Source: Siphonodentalium dalli (Eukaryota > Mollusca > Scaphopoda > Gadilida > Siphonodentaliidae). Taken from it: a stretch of DNA of 64,000 bases. Below the pieces are notes generated by a model. The model did no database searches. It worked only from the letters and a program-made list of their open reading frames with translations, and was not told where the DNA came from. Position numbers and translations under genes: made by a program. The DNA lies in NCBI GenBank assembly GCA_032622095.1, contig CP136064.1, positions 274,185,614 to 274,249,613 on the forward strand. Direction: 5' to 3'. Position 1 is the first letter of the stretch. The number at the start of each line of letters is the position of its first letter. Below are positions 12,601 to 27,600 of the stretch, one piece after another.

Positions 12601-15600
12601 ATAAACAAACAAACAATTACGAAGACAAAATAAAATCGGAGACATTTTGTGTCGGTGTTATCAACCACTTACTTTGATTCTTCGAGTTCCTCAGCTCTGG
12701 TGGCGCCCTCTGATTCGTATTTCACCCGCCATTGTTGACTCTCGTTGTTAACTCTCGACAAGGCGCGCTGCAGCTCAGCCTTCGTTTCGGCTTCGTCATT
12801 GATTTGTTCTCGGAGAGCATCTACCTCGACATTCAGATTGCGTATCTCAGTTCTCGCCTTGTGGAAATACTACAATATAAACACGGAACGTTAGATATAG
12901 AATACCCCTGTCGCATTATCTGACATTCCCGATACATCTCTGTCACAAGACGTTTCCAGTTAACACTTTGAAACATTTGTTATTTCTAACTCTCAGTAAC
13001 CTGCGCCATTTAAGAAGTTCGGATAGCTGCTATATTTGGAATTCATGCAGTGATGAGATATATATTTGTTGTAGGAGTTATTGTTCTTACGTGTGAAAGG
13101 GTTTATGTGCATTTGATGAACATCTAGTAAATAGTTGAGGTCTGTTCGACGTTCAAAATCGGGACTGAACGCTTACTCATTTTTGAATGCGAATGGTAAA
13201 TTTCCACAGCTTATGTACTAGTTTACCCAATCAGACAAACGTTTAGATGTGTTTTAAACAAATTTAAAATCATATCCGCTTTGGGTTAGAGATTTGATTG
13301 ATGACGTAGGTTCCTGGTTTTGAATCTAGTTATAAAAGGCGCACGGATGACAACAAAGACCCACATTCTATTTGTTTTAGTTTGTTTGTTTGCTTGTTTT
13401 TGTTTTTGTTTTTGTTTTTTGAGATTCTGAAAACAAGCGATAACAATAGAGCGCCGATAAATAGGCATGCGGATTAATATATGTGCAACAAAACCGGAAC
13501 CGGAGAAGCCACGGAATTAACACGTGTAAAATACCGAGGGTATATAGCTCGTGTTTTGTGACTGGTTTGCGGATACTTACGGAGGGATGCTATTTGCAGT
13601 TTGTGTTAGATAGATATTTAATGTTCCGGCCTCACGTGACGACACGTGTGGCAAAGCTCGTTGGACTACTTAACGCACAATTGAAATCTAGCCAGATTGC
13701 AAATTTATGTCTGCATTGATTATTCGTCTTTCCAAACTTTTATGATCATACATTAATTTCAGACATTATTTTTTTTAATTTTTTTATAACAAAATGATAT
13801 TTGTTTTTATATATATGGGTCCCTTTTAAATATCATATTTTGTTTTCAACATGTGTTGTCAACAGAATAAAGCAGAACAACTCTTTTAATAATGTATTTC
13901 TAAAGCCATGGGCATAGTTTGTTTTGAAGATTTATTGTAGGTAGAAATCTTGTGTTCGATTGCTTTCTCAGGGTGCAACGATTAATCGCGATACATGTGC
14001 ACGTATCGTTATTCTTTTTTAAAATTATTATCGCGATACGTTTTAACCGATGAATCGTAATGAGCTTATTCCCTCATTTTGATATATTTTGTCGACTACA
14101 TGTATATTTCTTTAGTAGCTGTGCGTATAGTAAGCATTGAACAGTAGAAAACAGTGTCCAAATACAGGATGAAGTCACATGTTTCAGTGCGGCAACATAA
14201 ACGTATGCACGTGATGGCATGCTAGTACAAATGAGAAATCATACCAGACCACAACTCACAAATGAACTTTCGATAAATGTTCGAATCTCGTCAGCAAAAT
14301 TCGCTATAGGTATTAAATCGTATCAACCGTTTAATTTGAAAGGAATTAATGGCACCTTAATGTTAAATCTGATATTCTATTGGGTTTCATATTATGCTCA
14401 TGGGGCAATCTTACTGTCGTCTGTTCGTCCACAGATTGTTTCGCTTCCTCGACTCGGTCCATCAGTTGTTTCTTCTCTCTCGTTAACAGCTCAGTCCGCT
14501 GATCTGCCTCCTCGAGCTGTCGGGTCACGTGACTCATCTCTGACGACATCTTTGTCTTCTGCATTTCGAGTTCGGATATCATTCGGGTTCCCTCGTCAAT
14601 CGTCGCGTTCATATCGGCTATCTGCACTTCCATCTGCTTCGTTACCTTGTTAGATGCACCCTAAACATAATAAAGATTACAATTGAGAAATAGCTTTGGA
14701 GCAACTAATCACCGAGGTATTAATGTTCAAAAGTTTCAACAGTTGGAAATTTCATACCTGCCAAAACATTGATTGGAAATTTCACACCAACAATAGGTTG
14801 AAAATGTTCTTGTAGTTTGATTTTCAAACAATTTCTTGGGGGGAATTAATTGTTTTTGGACCAATATTTGCATATTTTCCTATTTTTGGTAAAACTTTTG
14901 GACTGAAATGGTCATCAGTTGGAAATTTTCCAACCTCAGGGGGGGGGGGGGGGGGTGACAGGTTGGAAATTTCCAACACTTGGAAAGCTTGTGTCCTGGT
15001 CCCTCCCCCGTGGCCAGAAAAAACTGCTAGTTACTTTAAGAAAACAATATTGTCATACATTTGGTCAACGTTGTCATTGGAATTGTCATCAGTTGTAAAT
15101 TTTCCAACCTAAGTGGGGTGTCAGGTTTGAAATGTCCACTCTTGGAATGCTTGAGGCTAGTCTAGATGCTAGGATTTTGCGATTTTCTTGTTCAGATTAC
15201 AAAATTTTCGCACACCGGGCCGAACTATGGTCGGCCCTGTGTGTCATTGTCTCTCCCCCGTGGCCAATACAAAAATGCTAATAAGTTTAACAGTATTTTA
15301 CTACATTTGGTCAAACTTGTGGACTGAAATGGTCATCAGTTGGAGAATTTTCAAACCTGAGGGGGAGTATGAGGTTGGAAATTTCCAACACTATAGGAAA
15401 GCTTCAGTTGAGGCCAGTCTAGATGTTAAGATTTGCGATTTTCTTGTTCAAATTTCAAAATTTTCTCACACCGAGCCGAACAACCATGGTCAGCCCGGTG
15501 TGTCGTGTGCATTTGTATGGAGTTAGACCACTAAATGTTAGGATTTATGCAGTGTTTCAGGTTAAAACATCTGAATATTCTCATACTGGGACTATATAGA

Positions 15601-18600
15601 ACCATGGTTTATGAAGATATAGGATATTAGGCGTAATTAAGAGCACTGATATGTGCAAGGGGCTGTGGAAATGGAATTATGCAAAACTTGTGTTCGGACT
15701 GATTCTGATTCAAGGGGGGGGGGGGGGTGCAGTTGGAATTTCCCAATGTGGACACCCCCGAACGGAAACCCTCTAGCCACGTCCCTGGGACCAATCTATT
15801 GGTAACATGAGTTATCAACGTTGTGCAGGTGGTGGGATATTACGATTTACCTGTATGATTTTCATTGAAGCCAGTTAAGCATATCGATGGTAGATCGAAT
15901 TGTTCCAGCTTTTCGCTGGACGATATATTTAAACGTGTAGGTTTGGCGCCATGACAAATGTACCGCCTAAATGGATCGCTGAACATGGCTATTATAATGT
16001 AAATAGTTCACGAATTCCACCAAAGTGTCATGTTAAAATGAACCTACAATTCGCATAATACAAAGACGAATCACTACCGAGGTAACACCGGTTTACTTAC
16101 GCCGTTTTTCTTGAAGTATTCCACTTGGTTAGCGAGTTCCTCAATGTCGTGTCTCATCTGGTTCTTTTCGTTCTCTGACCTATATACGGAAATAAATCAG
16201 CATAAGTCTCCGGGTTATATTTAAATTACGATAAAGACAGATGCCCGGTCTTGTATGCGCGTTTTCTGTTCTGCCTATCTATTTTCACGAACGTTTTCTG
16301 GTAATATGTGATTTATGCGACACTGTGCCGCACCTTTAAGATATCAACACACTCAAACTGCATTCATTTCTTATATTTGTCTAGCTTTTTATAGTTTTCT
16401 GACATATGTTTGCAGTTCGGATATTGCACCATACAGCACTGTAATGTAGTTCTACATTTATATTCTACATGTGAATTATCGATGATAGCATGTGGCCGCG
16501 TGCTAAAAAAAAACACGCCCAGTTATTCTATATATAGCTTTTAGTCATCTCGGTCGTCAAGATGGTGTTATGGTGCGTTTTAATGGATACAACGCATGAC
16601 CCAATTGGCAGTTGACCAATCACCGAACAGGATTTATAGTAACACACATGATATTTATTAGTTATTAGTCTATTTATAGTAACACACATGATATTTATTA
16701 GTTATTAGGCTATTATAATAATCTTCAAATCGATGTTTCAGCCGTTAGTATAGGTATCAACAATAGTGAACTTTTGGGATTAGTTAAGCATCTACACATG
16801 TACATAAACAATATGCCTTAGGTGTTCTTGTATTGCATTGACAGACAGCGGAGTATATATATATTATATAGTGCGCTGTGTAATTTCTATGAAATCCACT
16901 TACTTGGACTTTGATTTGTGTGCTGCTTCGACTTGTGTGGTTAGTTCGTTAACGGCGTCCGACATCTTCTTTCTGATGGATGATATCTGTGTCTCATGCT
17001 GCATTTTATAATCCTCCATCTCTCGTCGCAGTCTCCCGATCTCATGTTCTCTCTTCTTACTCACTTCAACCTGTCGTATATATATATATTATATACCGCT
17101 GCTATCGTTTCTATGTTGTTTATTATACCCAATTGGTAGTTGCACATAATAAATACAACATATATCAACATAAAGACAAATTTAACATGAGTAATCACGT
17201 ACTATTGCATATACGTTCTCCTGAATTTACTGTCATAAAATCTCACTTGGTAGCTTTTGTTAGACATGTATATTGTCTCGAATGGTGAAGAAAGACCGGA
17301 TCATGTCGCATATAACGTTTAACGTTTTCAAATTTTTTATTCTGCATAATAAATCTGAACTTCTCATAATTTGTCATTTTTAAGAAACGAGGGCACGTTG
17401 CAATTATGTCCTTTACATAAGTTTCACGAATACTTTCGTAGGCCTGACATTCTAAGATGAAATGATATTCTGACTCAATTTGTTTTGAATTACACGCAGA
17501 ACACACCGCTGATATCGTTTCTGTGTTATTTATTGTTATACAACATAGTGTTGTTTGTGTTGGTTTGGGTGTTTTGCAATATAGTAAACATCACTTCTAA
17601 CCGTGAGACCGCTAGCTAACATATGATTGCATTGAAATGTGATAGTACCCACCAAGTATGGATATATCAATTGATTTACTAGAATTCAACGAAGCTTCGA
17701 AAAGCAGCTATATGCTATATCATAAATGGCCTTTCGCAACTCAAATATTTCACTACAATTTAGATATTTAGGGAGAGATAATGTGGAAATACATTCTGTA
17801 TACTATACAACGTGTGGGGGACCCGCGTTAGCATAGATGTGGACATATACGGCACCAGAGTGCCTGCAGCTAAAGTACCGACCACACTAGCTTAAAAGAT
17901 ACTATTTTGGTTCCCTTAGAAAATGCACAGATAATATGTTTAACACAAACATAGGTCGTTTTTTTAACTTATTATCTGAACATTTCCCATCAATGAATAT
18001 GAATCATTCTGCAATTTATTATCTTTCCGTATGTTTGTCGTATATTACTATAACCTGAACATCCCCCAAATGAATAATATACTATTCCAATGTATATCTG
18101 ATAGCTGAATGGGATAATCCACTAAGTAAAGAAAGGGTTAACAGATAATATTTTGGTTGAGAGAATCATCCAATTACATCGGGATCACCGTGGAACATGT
18201 TTTATGGTCGAATGACCCCAAAATGACTCGTTCCCATCTACATGTCAATATTAAAATTCATGACAAATGTTATGATGATCCTACCAAAGGTACAACCTGT
18301 AGCCCGTGCCAAAGGATTTAGTCATGCAAAGAGTAAAATCCAAGATGGCTGCTGGCGGCCATATTTTTTTGGCCGAATGAACCCAAAATGACCCGTTCCC
18401 ATCTATATGTCAATATTAACATAACTGACAAATTTCACGATGATCAGACAAACAATACGGCCTGTAGCCCATGCTAATGGATTGAATTTTGAAATCCAAG
18501 TTGGCCGCTGGCAGCCATGTTTTTTTTTTTGCTGAATGACCCCAAAATGACTCGTTCCCATTTACACGCTGATTTTCTCATAGACATGTTCACGAAAACA

Positions 18601-21600
18601 TTCGACACACGGAATGGTCTACGTTTCTTATATTAATATTGTTGGAATGTTAATAAATGTTGTGTCAAAAGGTAACAACCGATGTTGTTGAAAGTTTCGG
18701 CAATGTTATTCAAATGGGTGTGGTAGTCAAATATGTTATAAGTAGGAAAATTGGCTTGAAGATTCGTGTCGATATGTACGAATACATTCGACACACCAGA
18801 ATAGTCCATAAAGTTGTTTAACGCAGGTATTTCAATATATATTGTGTCGACAGTAGTAGTACACCGCAGCATGCCTTTGATTATGCCTTGAACTGATGCG
18901 AAAACCCTGTGCCAGTGCATTCTCTTATATATGCGAGTCGACCATAGGTCGCCTCGCATATATAAGAGAATGCATTGGCCTATCAAATTTATATTGTTTT
19001 TTTTTATAATTGTTAAAGAATGTAAGAAACAATTATCAAAAATTGTTAAAGAATGTAAGAAATAATAAAAAAAAAAAAAAATTGTTAAAGAATATAAGAA
19101 AAAATTATAAAAAAATCAAAATTTGACTAATGTTCCTATTGATTCGGGGACTAGCTTAGAGGTTTCAAATAAGCTGTGTTTACCTTAGGGAAATCTCGCT
19201 TCGTTTAATATTAATTTTGAATTCGGGACAAGGAAATGTTGTCCACACTTCCTGTTTCAAGAAAGGGTACAAACGATGTTGTTGAAAGTCGCGTGTCTAC
19301 TGCCCACCGTTTTAAGCACGTGACCATAAAACACACCTGAGCGGCTGTAGCTCCACCTTGCTCTTCGAGTTTCTCTGTGAGGTCATCTAAATCTCTAACC
19401 AATTCGTTTCTTTGTTTCTCAGCCTGAAATATGCAAAACGAAACATTGTTACCTGGAAGACGCACATAACACCTCATCGTGTACACGTATACTGCCAATT
19501 GACGTGTGAGATTGTGATATCAAATAACCGGAATTTTGGTTTGTATAATTGAATAAAATATTGCCGCGAATATGCAAGAAAGAATTAATAAATTATCTAT
19601 CAAATGTGACCCCGATGAATCCAGAACGGTATAGTCATCCAGTGTTTGTATTTATAATTGCAGTAGTCAGGGAATGTAAACGTCACATGAATCAGATGAA
19701 TGTTAGCAGTACAGAGTACAAAATTTTCCCCATGAATAATATTTCCCGATGGAAAAATGCAGTAATAAAGATGCTGGTGAGCGAATATCTCTATAGGAAA
19801 CGTGGTGAGAATTATACGTATGAATCCTACGGGCCTATGTCGATCTATATAGGGAACACGTGGAGAATAAGTATGAATCCCACTGGTCTGTACCAATCAC
19901 TGTAAACACATACTCGCTCTCTTGCGGTCCGTTCGTTTTCATATTCGTCCTCGAGTTCGCTGAGAGTGACCTGGAACTCTTTCAACTTCCGGTTGAGTTG
20001 AGCGCATTGGGTCTCTGTTTCTTCCAACTGGGTGCGTGTGTTGTTCAGATCTGAATCTTTCCTGAAATCAAAAATATATATTGGTTTCTGCAATTAAACA
20101 TTATACATATTAAAACAGTCATTCACCTATGGAATAATATTTCCAAAATGAGCATGAATCAATGGAAGCAAGCATCTGTGATCTGAAATTTATATTTTGG
20201 AATTATGTAGATGAAATAGGCCACGCTAGGCATTTAATGACGTGGTGAGTTGTCGGCCATACTAATGCGTCCCCCATGCGTAAGTTTTTTTCTCTTAGAT
20301 GAATATGAAAATGAAATCGACTAGCCAACCCGTACACGACAAGGTGCACACCTCGAGCTTGAGAGAACACGGATGTGTTAATGTTCGTGGTGAGTTAACT
20401 AAGTTATGTGATATCCGTAATTCAGCCATGTATACGTGTATTAGTTGTGGGAATGCACAGTTCTATGATGTATGTCATTCACTTATGTATACTTTATTAT
20501 TTGTGGGAATGCACAGTTCTATGATGTATGTCATTCACTCATGTATACGTGTATTAGTTGTGGGAATGCACAGTTATATGATGTATGTCATTCACTCGTG
20601 TATACTTTATTATTTGTGGGAATGCACAGTTCTATGATGAATGTCATTCAATCATGTATACGTGTATTAGTTGTGGGAATGCACAGTTCTATGATGTATG
20701 TCATTCACTCATGTATACTTTATTATTTGTGGGAATGCACAGTTCTATGATGAATGTCATTCACTCATGTATACGTGTATTAGTTGTGGGAATGCACAGT
20801 TCTATGATGTATGTCATTCACTCATGTATACGTGTATTAGTTGTGGGAATGCACAGTTATATGATGTATGTCATTCACTCATGTATACTTTATTAGTTGT
20901 GGGAATGCACAGTTCTATGATGTATGTCATTCACTCATGTATACTTTATTAGTTGTGGGAATGCACAGTTCTATGATGTATGTCATCCACTCATGTATAC
21001 GTGTATTAGTTGTGGGAATGCACAGTTCTATGATGTATGTCATTCACTCATGTATACTTTATTATTTGTGGGAATGCACAGTTCTATGATGTATGTCATT
21101 CACTCATGTATACGTGTATTATTTGTGTGAATGCACAGTTCTATGATGTATGTCATTCACTCATGTATACTTTATTATTTGTGGGAATGCACAGTTCTAT
21201 GATGTATGTCATTCACTCATGTATACGTGTATTATTTGTGGGAATGCACAGTTCTATGATGTATGTCATTCACTCATGTATACGTGTATTAGTTGTGAGA
21301 ATGCACAGTTCTATGATGTATGTAATTCACTCATGTATACGTGTATTATTTGTGTGAATGCACAGTTCTATGATGTATGTCATTCACTCATGTATACTTT
21401 ATTATTTGTGGGAATGCACAGTTCTATGATGTATGTCATTCACTCACGTATACTTTATTATTTGTGGGAATGCACAGTTCTATGATGTATGTCATTCACT
21501 CATGTATACTTAATTATTGTGGGAATGCACAGTTCTATGATATATGTCATTCACTCATGTATAATTTATTATTTGTGGGAATGCATATTTCTATGATGTA

Positions 21601-24600
21601 TGTCATTCACTCATGTATACTTGTATTAGTTGTGGGAATGCACAGTTCTATGATGTATGTCATTCACTCATGTATACTTTATTAGTTGTGGGAATGCACA
21701 GTTCTATGATGTATGTCATTCACTCATGTATACTTGTGTTAGTTGTGGGAATGCACAGTTCTATGATGTATGCCATTCACTCATGAATACATTATTATTG
21801 TGGGAATGCACAGTTCTATGATGTATGTCATTCACTCATGTATACCTTATTATTTGTGGGAATGCACAGTTCTATGATGTATGTAATTCAATCATGAATA
21901 CATTATTATTGTGGGAATGCACAGTTCTATGATGTATGTCATTCACTCATGTATACGTGTATTATTTGTGGGAATGCACAGTTCTATGATGTATGTCATT
22001 CACTCATGTATACGTGTATTAGTTGTGGGAATGCACAGTTCTATGATGTATGTAATTCACTCATGTATACGTGTATTATTTGTGTGAATGCACAGTTCTA
22101 TGATGTATGTCATTCACTCATGTATACGTGTATTAGTTGTGGGAATGCACAGTTCTATGATGTATGTCATTCAGCCATGTATACGTGTAATATTTGTGGG
22201 AATGCACAGTTCTATCATGTATGCCATTCACTCACGTATACTTTATTATTTGTGGGAATGCACAGTTCTATGATGTATGTCATTCACTCATGTATACGTG
22301 TATTATTTGTGGGAATGCACAGTTCTATGATGTATGTCATTCACCCATGTATACTTTATTATTTGTGGGAATGCACAGTTCTATGATGTATGTCATTCAC
22401 TCACGTATACTTTATTATTTGTGGGAATGCACAGTTCTATGATGTATGTCATTCACTCATGTGTACGTGTATTATTTGTGGGAATGCACAGTTCTATGAT
22501 GTATGTCATTCACTCATGTATACATTATTATTTGTGGGAATGCACAGCTCTATATGATATATGTCATTAAGTCATCTATACGTGTATTATTTGTGTGAAT
22601 GCACAGTGGCCTGTAGGAAATTACATGTGTCCATACTCACTTCCTTAAGTGCTCTTCGGTATCATGTCGGGCCCGTTCCACTTCATCGAGATTATCTTGT
22701 GTGGCTCTCAGATCCTGCTCCAGTTTACGCTTCACTTTCTCGGTGTCACCTCTGATTTTCTTTTCGCGTTCGAAACAGCTCTCCATCTGTATAACATGAT
22801 AATTTAAATATACGGAAAACAATTTCGTTTTGTTAGTTCGGACCCCGATGAGAATAATTTATGCCTCACTCAAAGCAACGATATTCGCATTCTGTGCGGT
22901 GCGTCTCCAACCACTAACAAACTGACAGCGTCGTGGAATGACACAACTTCTGAAAAGGACATGAACCCCAACATTAACAAACGAACGAACCAAATACCAA
23001 CCACAAATTCATCAACCCTACGAGACAAAGGCTGGCTACAAAAAACAACCGTCCAATTACTCTACCACTCGCGATAAAGACTGGCGACAATAAATTATTC
23101 GCGACCTGATTTCCATTCTGTCCTAAGTGACATGTTGGTACGAAACGTCCATATGGGTATCGTTGGAATCGGCATCAAATTCCGCGTCTAACGGTACCGG
23201 CCCCTAAGCGGTATCTGTTTTTTTTCGCGGTGATATTAGCTATTCTTTTCTGTCCGTTCTGCATAAAAACACTATTTCTTAGAACCAGTATGTCCTATAA
23301 ATAAAACATACTTATAAAGTCAGTTATATCCTGTCATTTAAAAACAAAGATGAATTCTATCTTGAGTTTCAGACACAACAGATCATTATTCAGATCGATG
23401 TTGTTCTATGTGCAGTTCGGCTTTACGAACTGTCACTTACTACAGGATGGAACTGAAATATTTTGCTAAATTCTCTCACATCGAACAGGTTGCAACTCAA
23501 TTGCAACTCAAGTTGCGATCGAACAGAGAAACTTTTTCCCGCGAAAAGAACACATGTAGTCGAGGAGATATTGGTCGACCTCTGCACCCCAGGACTCAAC
23601 TTCACCCCACTAATTTTCTTTCTTAATGTCTCCTCTAATCTTTTTTCGGTTGTTAACAAGAACAAAAAGTGGCCACAGAGACTCCAGACAAGATGGCGTC
23701 CATCATGGCGTCCATTTGTTTTATTTGCACCAGGTCTCTTTGATCGTCGTTATCGTAAAGATTATATCAAATGCGGTCTTGTTTTCTGCTCGATTCGTTA
23801 TGCCAATATATAACCCTTACAAATTAGCCAAAAGTTCGACACCATAATCTAATATGGCGGTCAAGATGGGCGCCGAAATGTGAAAATATGATATTTTTCT
23901 GACATTTGACCACTTTTTGTTTATCTCTATGGAAATATATTGGCATCTTGGCATGAATTTATATATTTATCGTATAGAAGAATCATTGACGAACACAATG
24001 GGATCATAATATATATTAATTGTGGGATATTTTTGTCCGATATCATGTTTTCCCAAATGCCGATATAATAGGTCAAAGCCGAATCGACGCCGCTAATAAC
24101 GCGATGTAATGTTTCGAATCAATGAAAGTTATTGCTATCATAACAACACCCATGCATATATGTGCAGGAGATAATCGAGCTATGATTCCTCTTATACCTG
24201 ATTTGAGGAATATTCACCCAAATCCAAGATGGCGGCCAAAATGGCCACCAGAAATAGAAAAATTGCCGAAAATCGCTGATTTTAACATCAGTGAGCGTTA
24301 TTGTCACGACAACTCCACACCTGCTTATTATTGTGAATTGGGAACACTTAGACGAAGAACTGTCATTGTACCATATCCAAATAAAAGTTTCCAAAATGGC
24401 GCCACAATGGCACCGAAATTCCCTCATTCACATCATTGGATACTATTGTCGAGACAACTCCACCCATGCTTACAGTTGAGTTGGAAATACTGTTCCAAAT
24501 TGAACATGGCGGACAAAATGGCCACCGAAATTTTAAAACAGGCCTACATTCTTTAATTTCCTATACTTTCTTACGATGGGCGTTAATGTTTCGCGATTTC

Positions 24601-27600
24601 TACCGCCCCCCCCCATTACATGTTGAAATGGAATATTGATATGAAGTATTCATTTGAGTTTGGCAATTGATACTCACAGTCAAGATGGCGGCTAAATTGG
24701 CGTCCAGAAATTGAAAAGAAATCGATATTTTCACATACAAATTTCAACTTTTTGTCATAATATCAATATGTCTGGACGAAACTGTACATAAACAATCTAT
24801 TAGTTTAACTTAATACGTATCAACATGCATAAAATGGCTTGTATCCTTCTGGAAAGTCGAAAACCCACCATTAATATCGCGATGTGGCATTTCGAAATCC
24901 ATTCTCCACTTAGCACCGATAATGGCCGTAACCGTAGGTGCGCCGAATAGTAATATTAGAACAATTACCTGATAACAGATTCTGATTTGCCACATCACGT
25001 CCATAATTATCTGGACCAGCTTCCATTTCTTTGTCTGGTAAATCTGAGTCGCTCACACCGACAAAGTATTCAACACCTCCTGAGAGAAGGGTCCCTCTAA
25101 TCAGAACGTTTCAAACAATTCATTCTCCGGTGTCTAGCTTACGATTTTAAATATGCTAAATATGGGATTTGTGCGTCATCTTAAACTAGAAAGGCATATG
25201 GTCGATGAGTATACAAGCTTGCATAATGTCATATCTATGTATGTGTCTCATACCCCATGGGGATAACGACATGTACACATGGCGAACCAATTAGCTAGTC
25301 ACTTCTCAATAGATGGTTCGTCAACTCACAAACTTAGCGAACGCATTGTCAAATGTGGACAACTTCGGCATTGTTTCGAAAGTTGCTAGCTGTCTTATTC
25401 CCTTGGATAGATGTATATCTGCTAAGGAGAAGACCATAATGTACCGACTACCCACACTTCTTGACCATGATCCTAAGGAAACTGTGTGATGTCCCGCAGT
25501 CGTCTCGTCGAATAGCTCCCAGCAGATAAGAACCATACTCGCGGTGTTAGTTTGTGGACATACGCCATGATAGTGGGAATGAAATAAATTGGCCATACAA
25601 AATGGTCGGAATGGTGATGTTGCCAAGAAATCACTTGGTGTACCCAACGTATGTTGAACTGAATGCAAGAACATTCGCGTTGAACATTTCACCCTTGTGT
25701 TGATGGCATTTGTACGTTCTTGAACCATATCGACCACCACCCATTGTGTGTATGACATATCAACCAACTATGAAAGGAATCGTCTTTAAGACTGCACCCC
25801 AGTCTGGGTGGGGCTTATATAGTAGTAGCCAGTGGTACACGCCTGGTCCAGTTGATTGTGAACGGCTTCCAAACGGATGGGAACAATCTTAGCATACCAG
25901 GAAAGCAAAGCCACACATGAGATCATGTCTGAATCTAAAACATGCCCAAAGAAGGGCGGTGCAGTCATGGTCCAATTTCATTTCCACTATCATGACACAT
26001 GCCCACAAACTAGCACCGTGCGTATTGTTATCATCTGCTTGAATTTGTTCGATGAGACAATTGCTGTACGCAACAAGATTTTTATTTTGTTCATGGTCAA
26101 GATGTGTGGGTATGTTATGCATTATGGTCTTCTGCGCCTTAGCAGAAAGGCATCTGTCAAATGTCTGACTTTCAACATTCGAAGCCATATACATAAGTTG
26201 TCCGGGTACGTCAGTGCATTAGATTAGTATGTGAATTGATGAACCATATATTGAGAAGTGGCTGTTTGGTAAGATCACCAGGTGTATATGTTGTTATCCC
26301 CATTAGGCCACCAAAGCTGAAAATACGCAGATAGCGAGGTCCTTCTGAAAGCTAGTATACGCATCGACCACATTCCTTTCTAGTTTATCGCACAAAATAA
26401 CGCTCAGATCCCATATGTAGCATCTGAATTATACCATAAGCTATACCATGAATGAAGATCGCGAAGAATAAGGATAAGAATTCCCAGCGTTCGAGACAAA
26501 CGCGTGAGCTGGACACCGGCATATGTATTGTTTGAAATATTCCGATTAGTGGGGCCTTTCTAAAAAGAAGTGTAGAAAACTGTGATGGTGTGAGAGAGAT
26601 AGATTAATCTGACGAAGAGACGGAAACTGGTCCATGCAGATAATGCTGAATGTGGCAAATCAGAATAAGCTCAGGTACTGTTGTTTTGATTTTTGGAGGC
26701 CATACTATTGCTATTTGGCGCACCTAAACGGCCATTATGGGCGATTATGGTGTACAATGGATTTCGAAATGCCACATCGCGATGATTAATTGTGGGTTTT
26801 CATCTTTCCAGAAGACTACGACTTATGTTGAAACTAATAAATGGCCTATGGTATGTACAGTGTCGTCCATACCTATCGATATAATGACAAAAAGTTGAAA
26901 TTAGTATGTGATAATATCGAATTCTTTTCAATTTATGGCCGCCAGTTTGGCCACCATCTTGACTGTGAGAGTTTGCCAAACTCAATTGAATACGTCATAT
27001 CAATGTTCCATATGAACATGTAATTGTGGGCAGAATTCGCGTAACAATAACGACCATCGTAAGAAAGTAAAGGAATGTGAGCTTGATTTCAAATTTCGGT
27101 CTCCATTTAGGCCGCCATCTTCGATTTGGAAATCAATTTATTGTATGAGATGCAAGGTAATTACTTCACCTCAGTATTTCCAAATCAACTGTCCGCATGT
27201 GTGCAGTTGTCTCGAAAATAATGCCCAATGATGTGAATATGACGGAATTTCGGTGATTTTTCAAAATCTTTCCGCCATTGTGGGCGCCATTTTAGATCTG
27301 GGGAACTTTTATTTGGATATGGTATAATGAAAGTACTTCGCCTAAGTGTTCCCAACTCGCACCATTTTGGCCGCCGTCTTGGATTCGGATAAATATTCCA
27401 CAACTCAGGTATAAGAGGAATCCTAGCTCGAGTATCTCCTGCACATATCGCGACCTGATTTCCATTCTGTCCTAAGTGACATGCTGGTACGAAACATCCG
27501 TATGGGTATCGTTGGAATCGGCATAAAATTCCGCGTCTAACGGTACCGGCCCCTAAGCGGTATCTGTTGTTTTCGCGGCGATATTAGCTATTCTTTTCTG

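Noticed and set aside
14219-14653. 144-codon plus-strand frame
   Set aside because: It is the antisense shadow of myosin exon 26.
20424-22610. CRISPR-like look of regularly spaced repeats
   Set aside because: The whole unit repeats with no unique spacers, and the host is a eukaryote.
20299-22755. Many plus-strand frames with [12 protein letters not shown] repeats, cysteine-rich and superficially zinc-finger-like
   Set aside because: They shift frame with each 56/57-bp unit and lie inside a non-coding minisatellite antisense to the gene.
25321-26227. Open frames of 100-148 codons in the intron 20 foldback
   Set aside because: They mirror each other across the inverted repeat, show no family motif and are broken in the partner arm.
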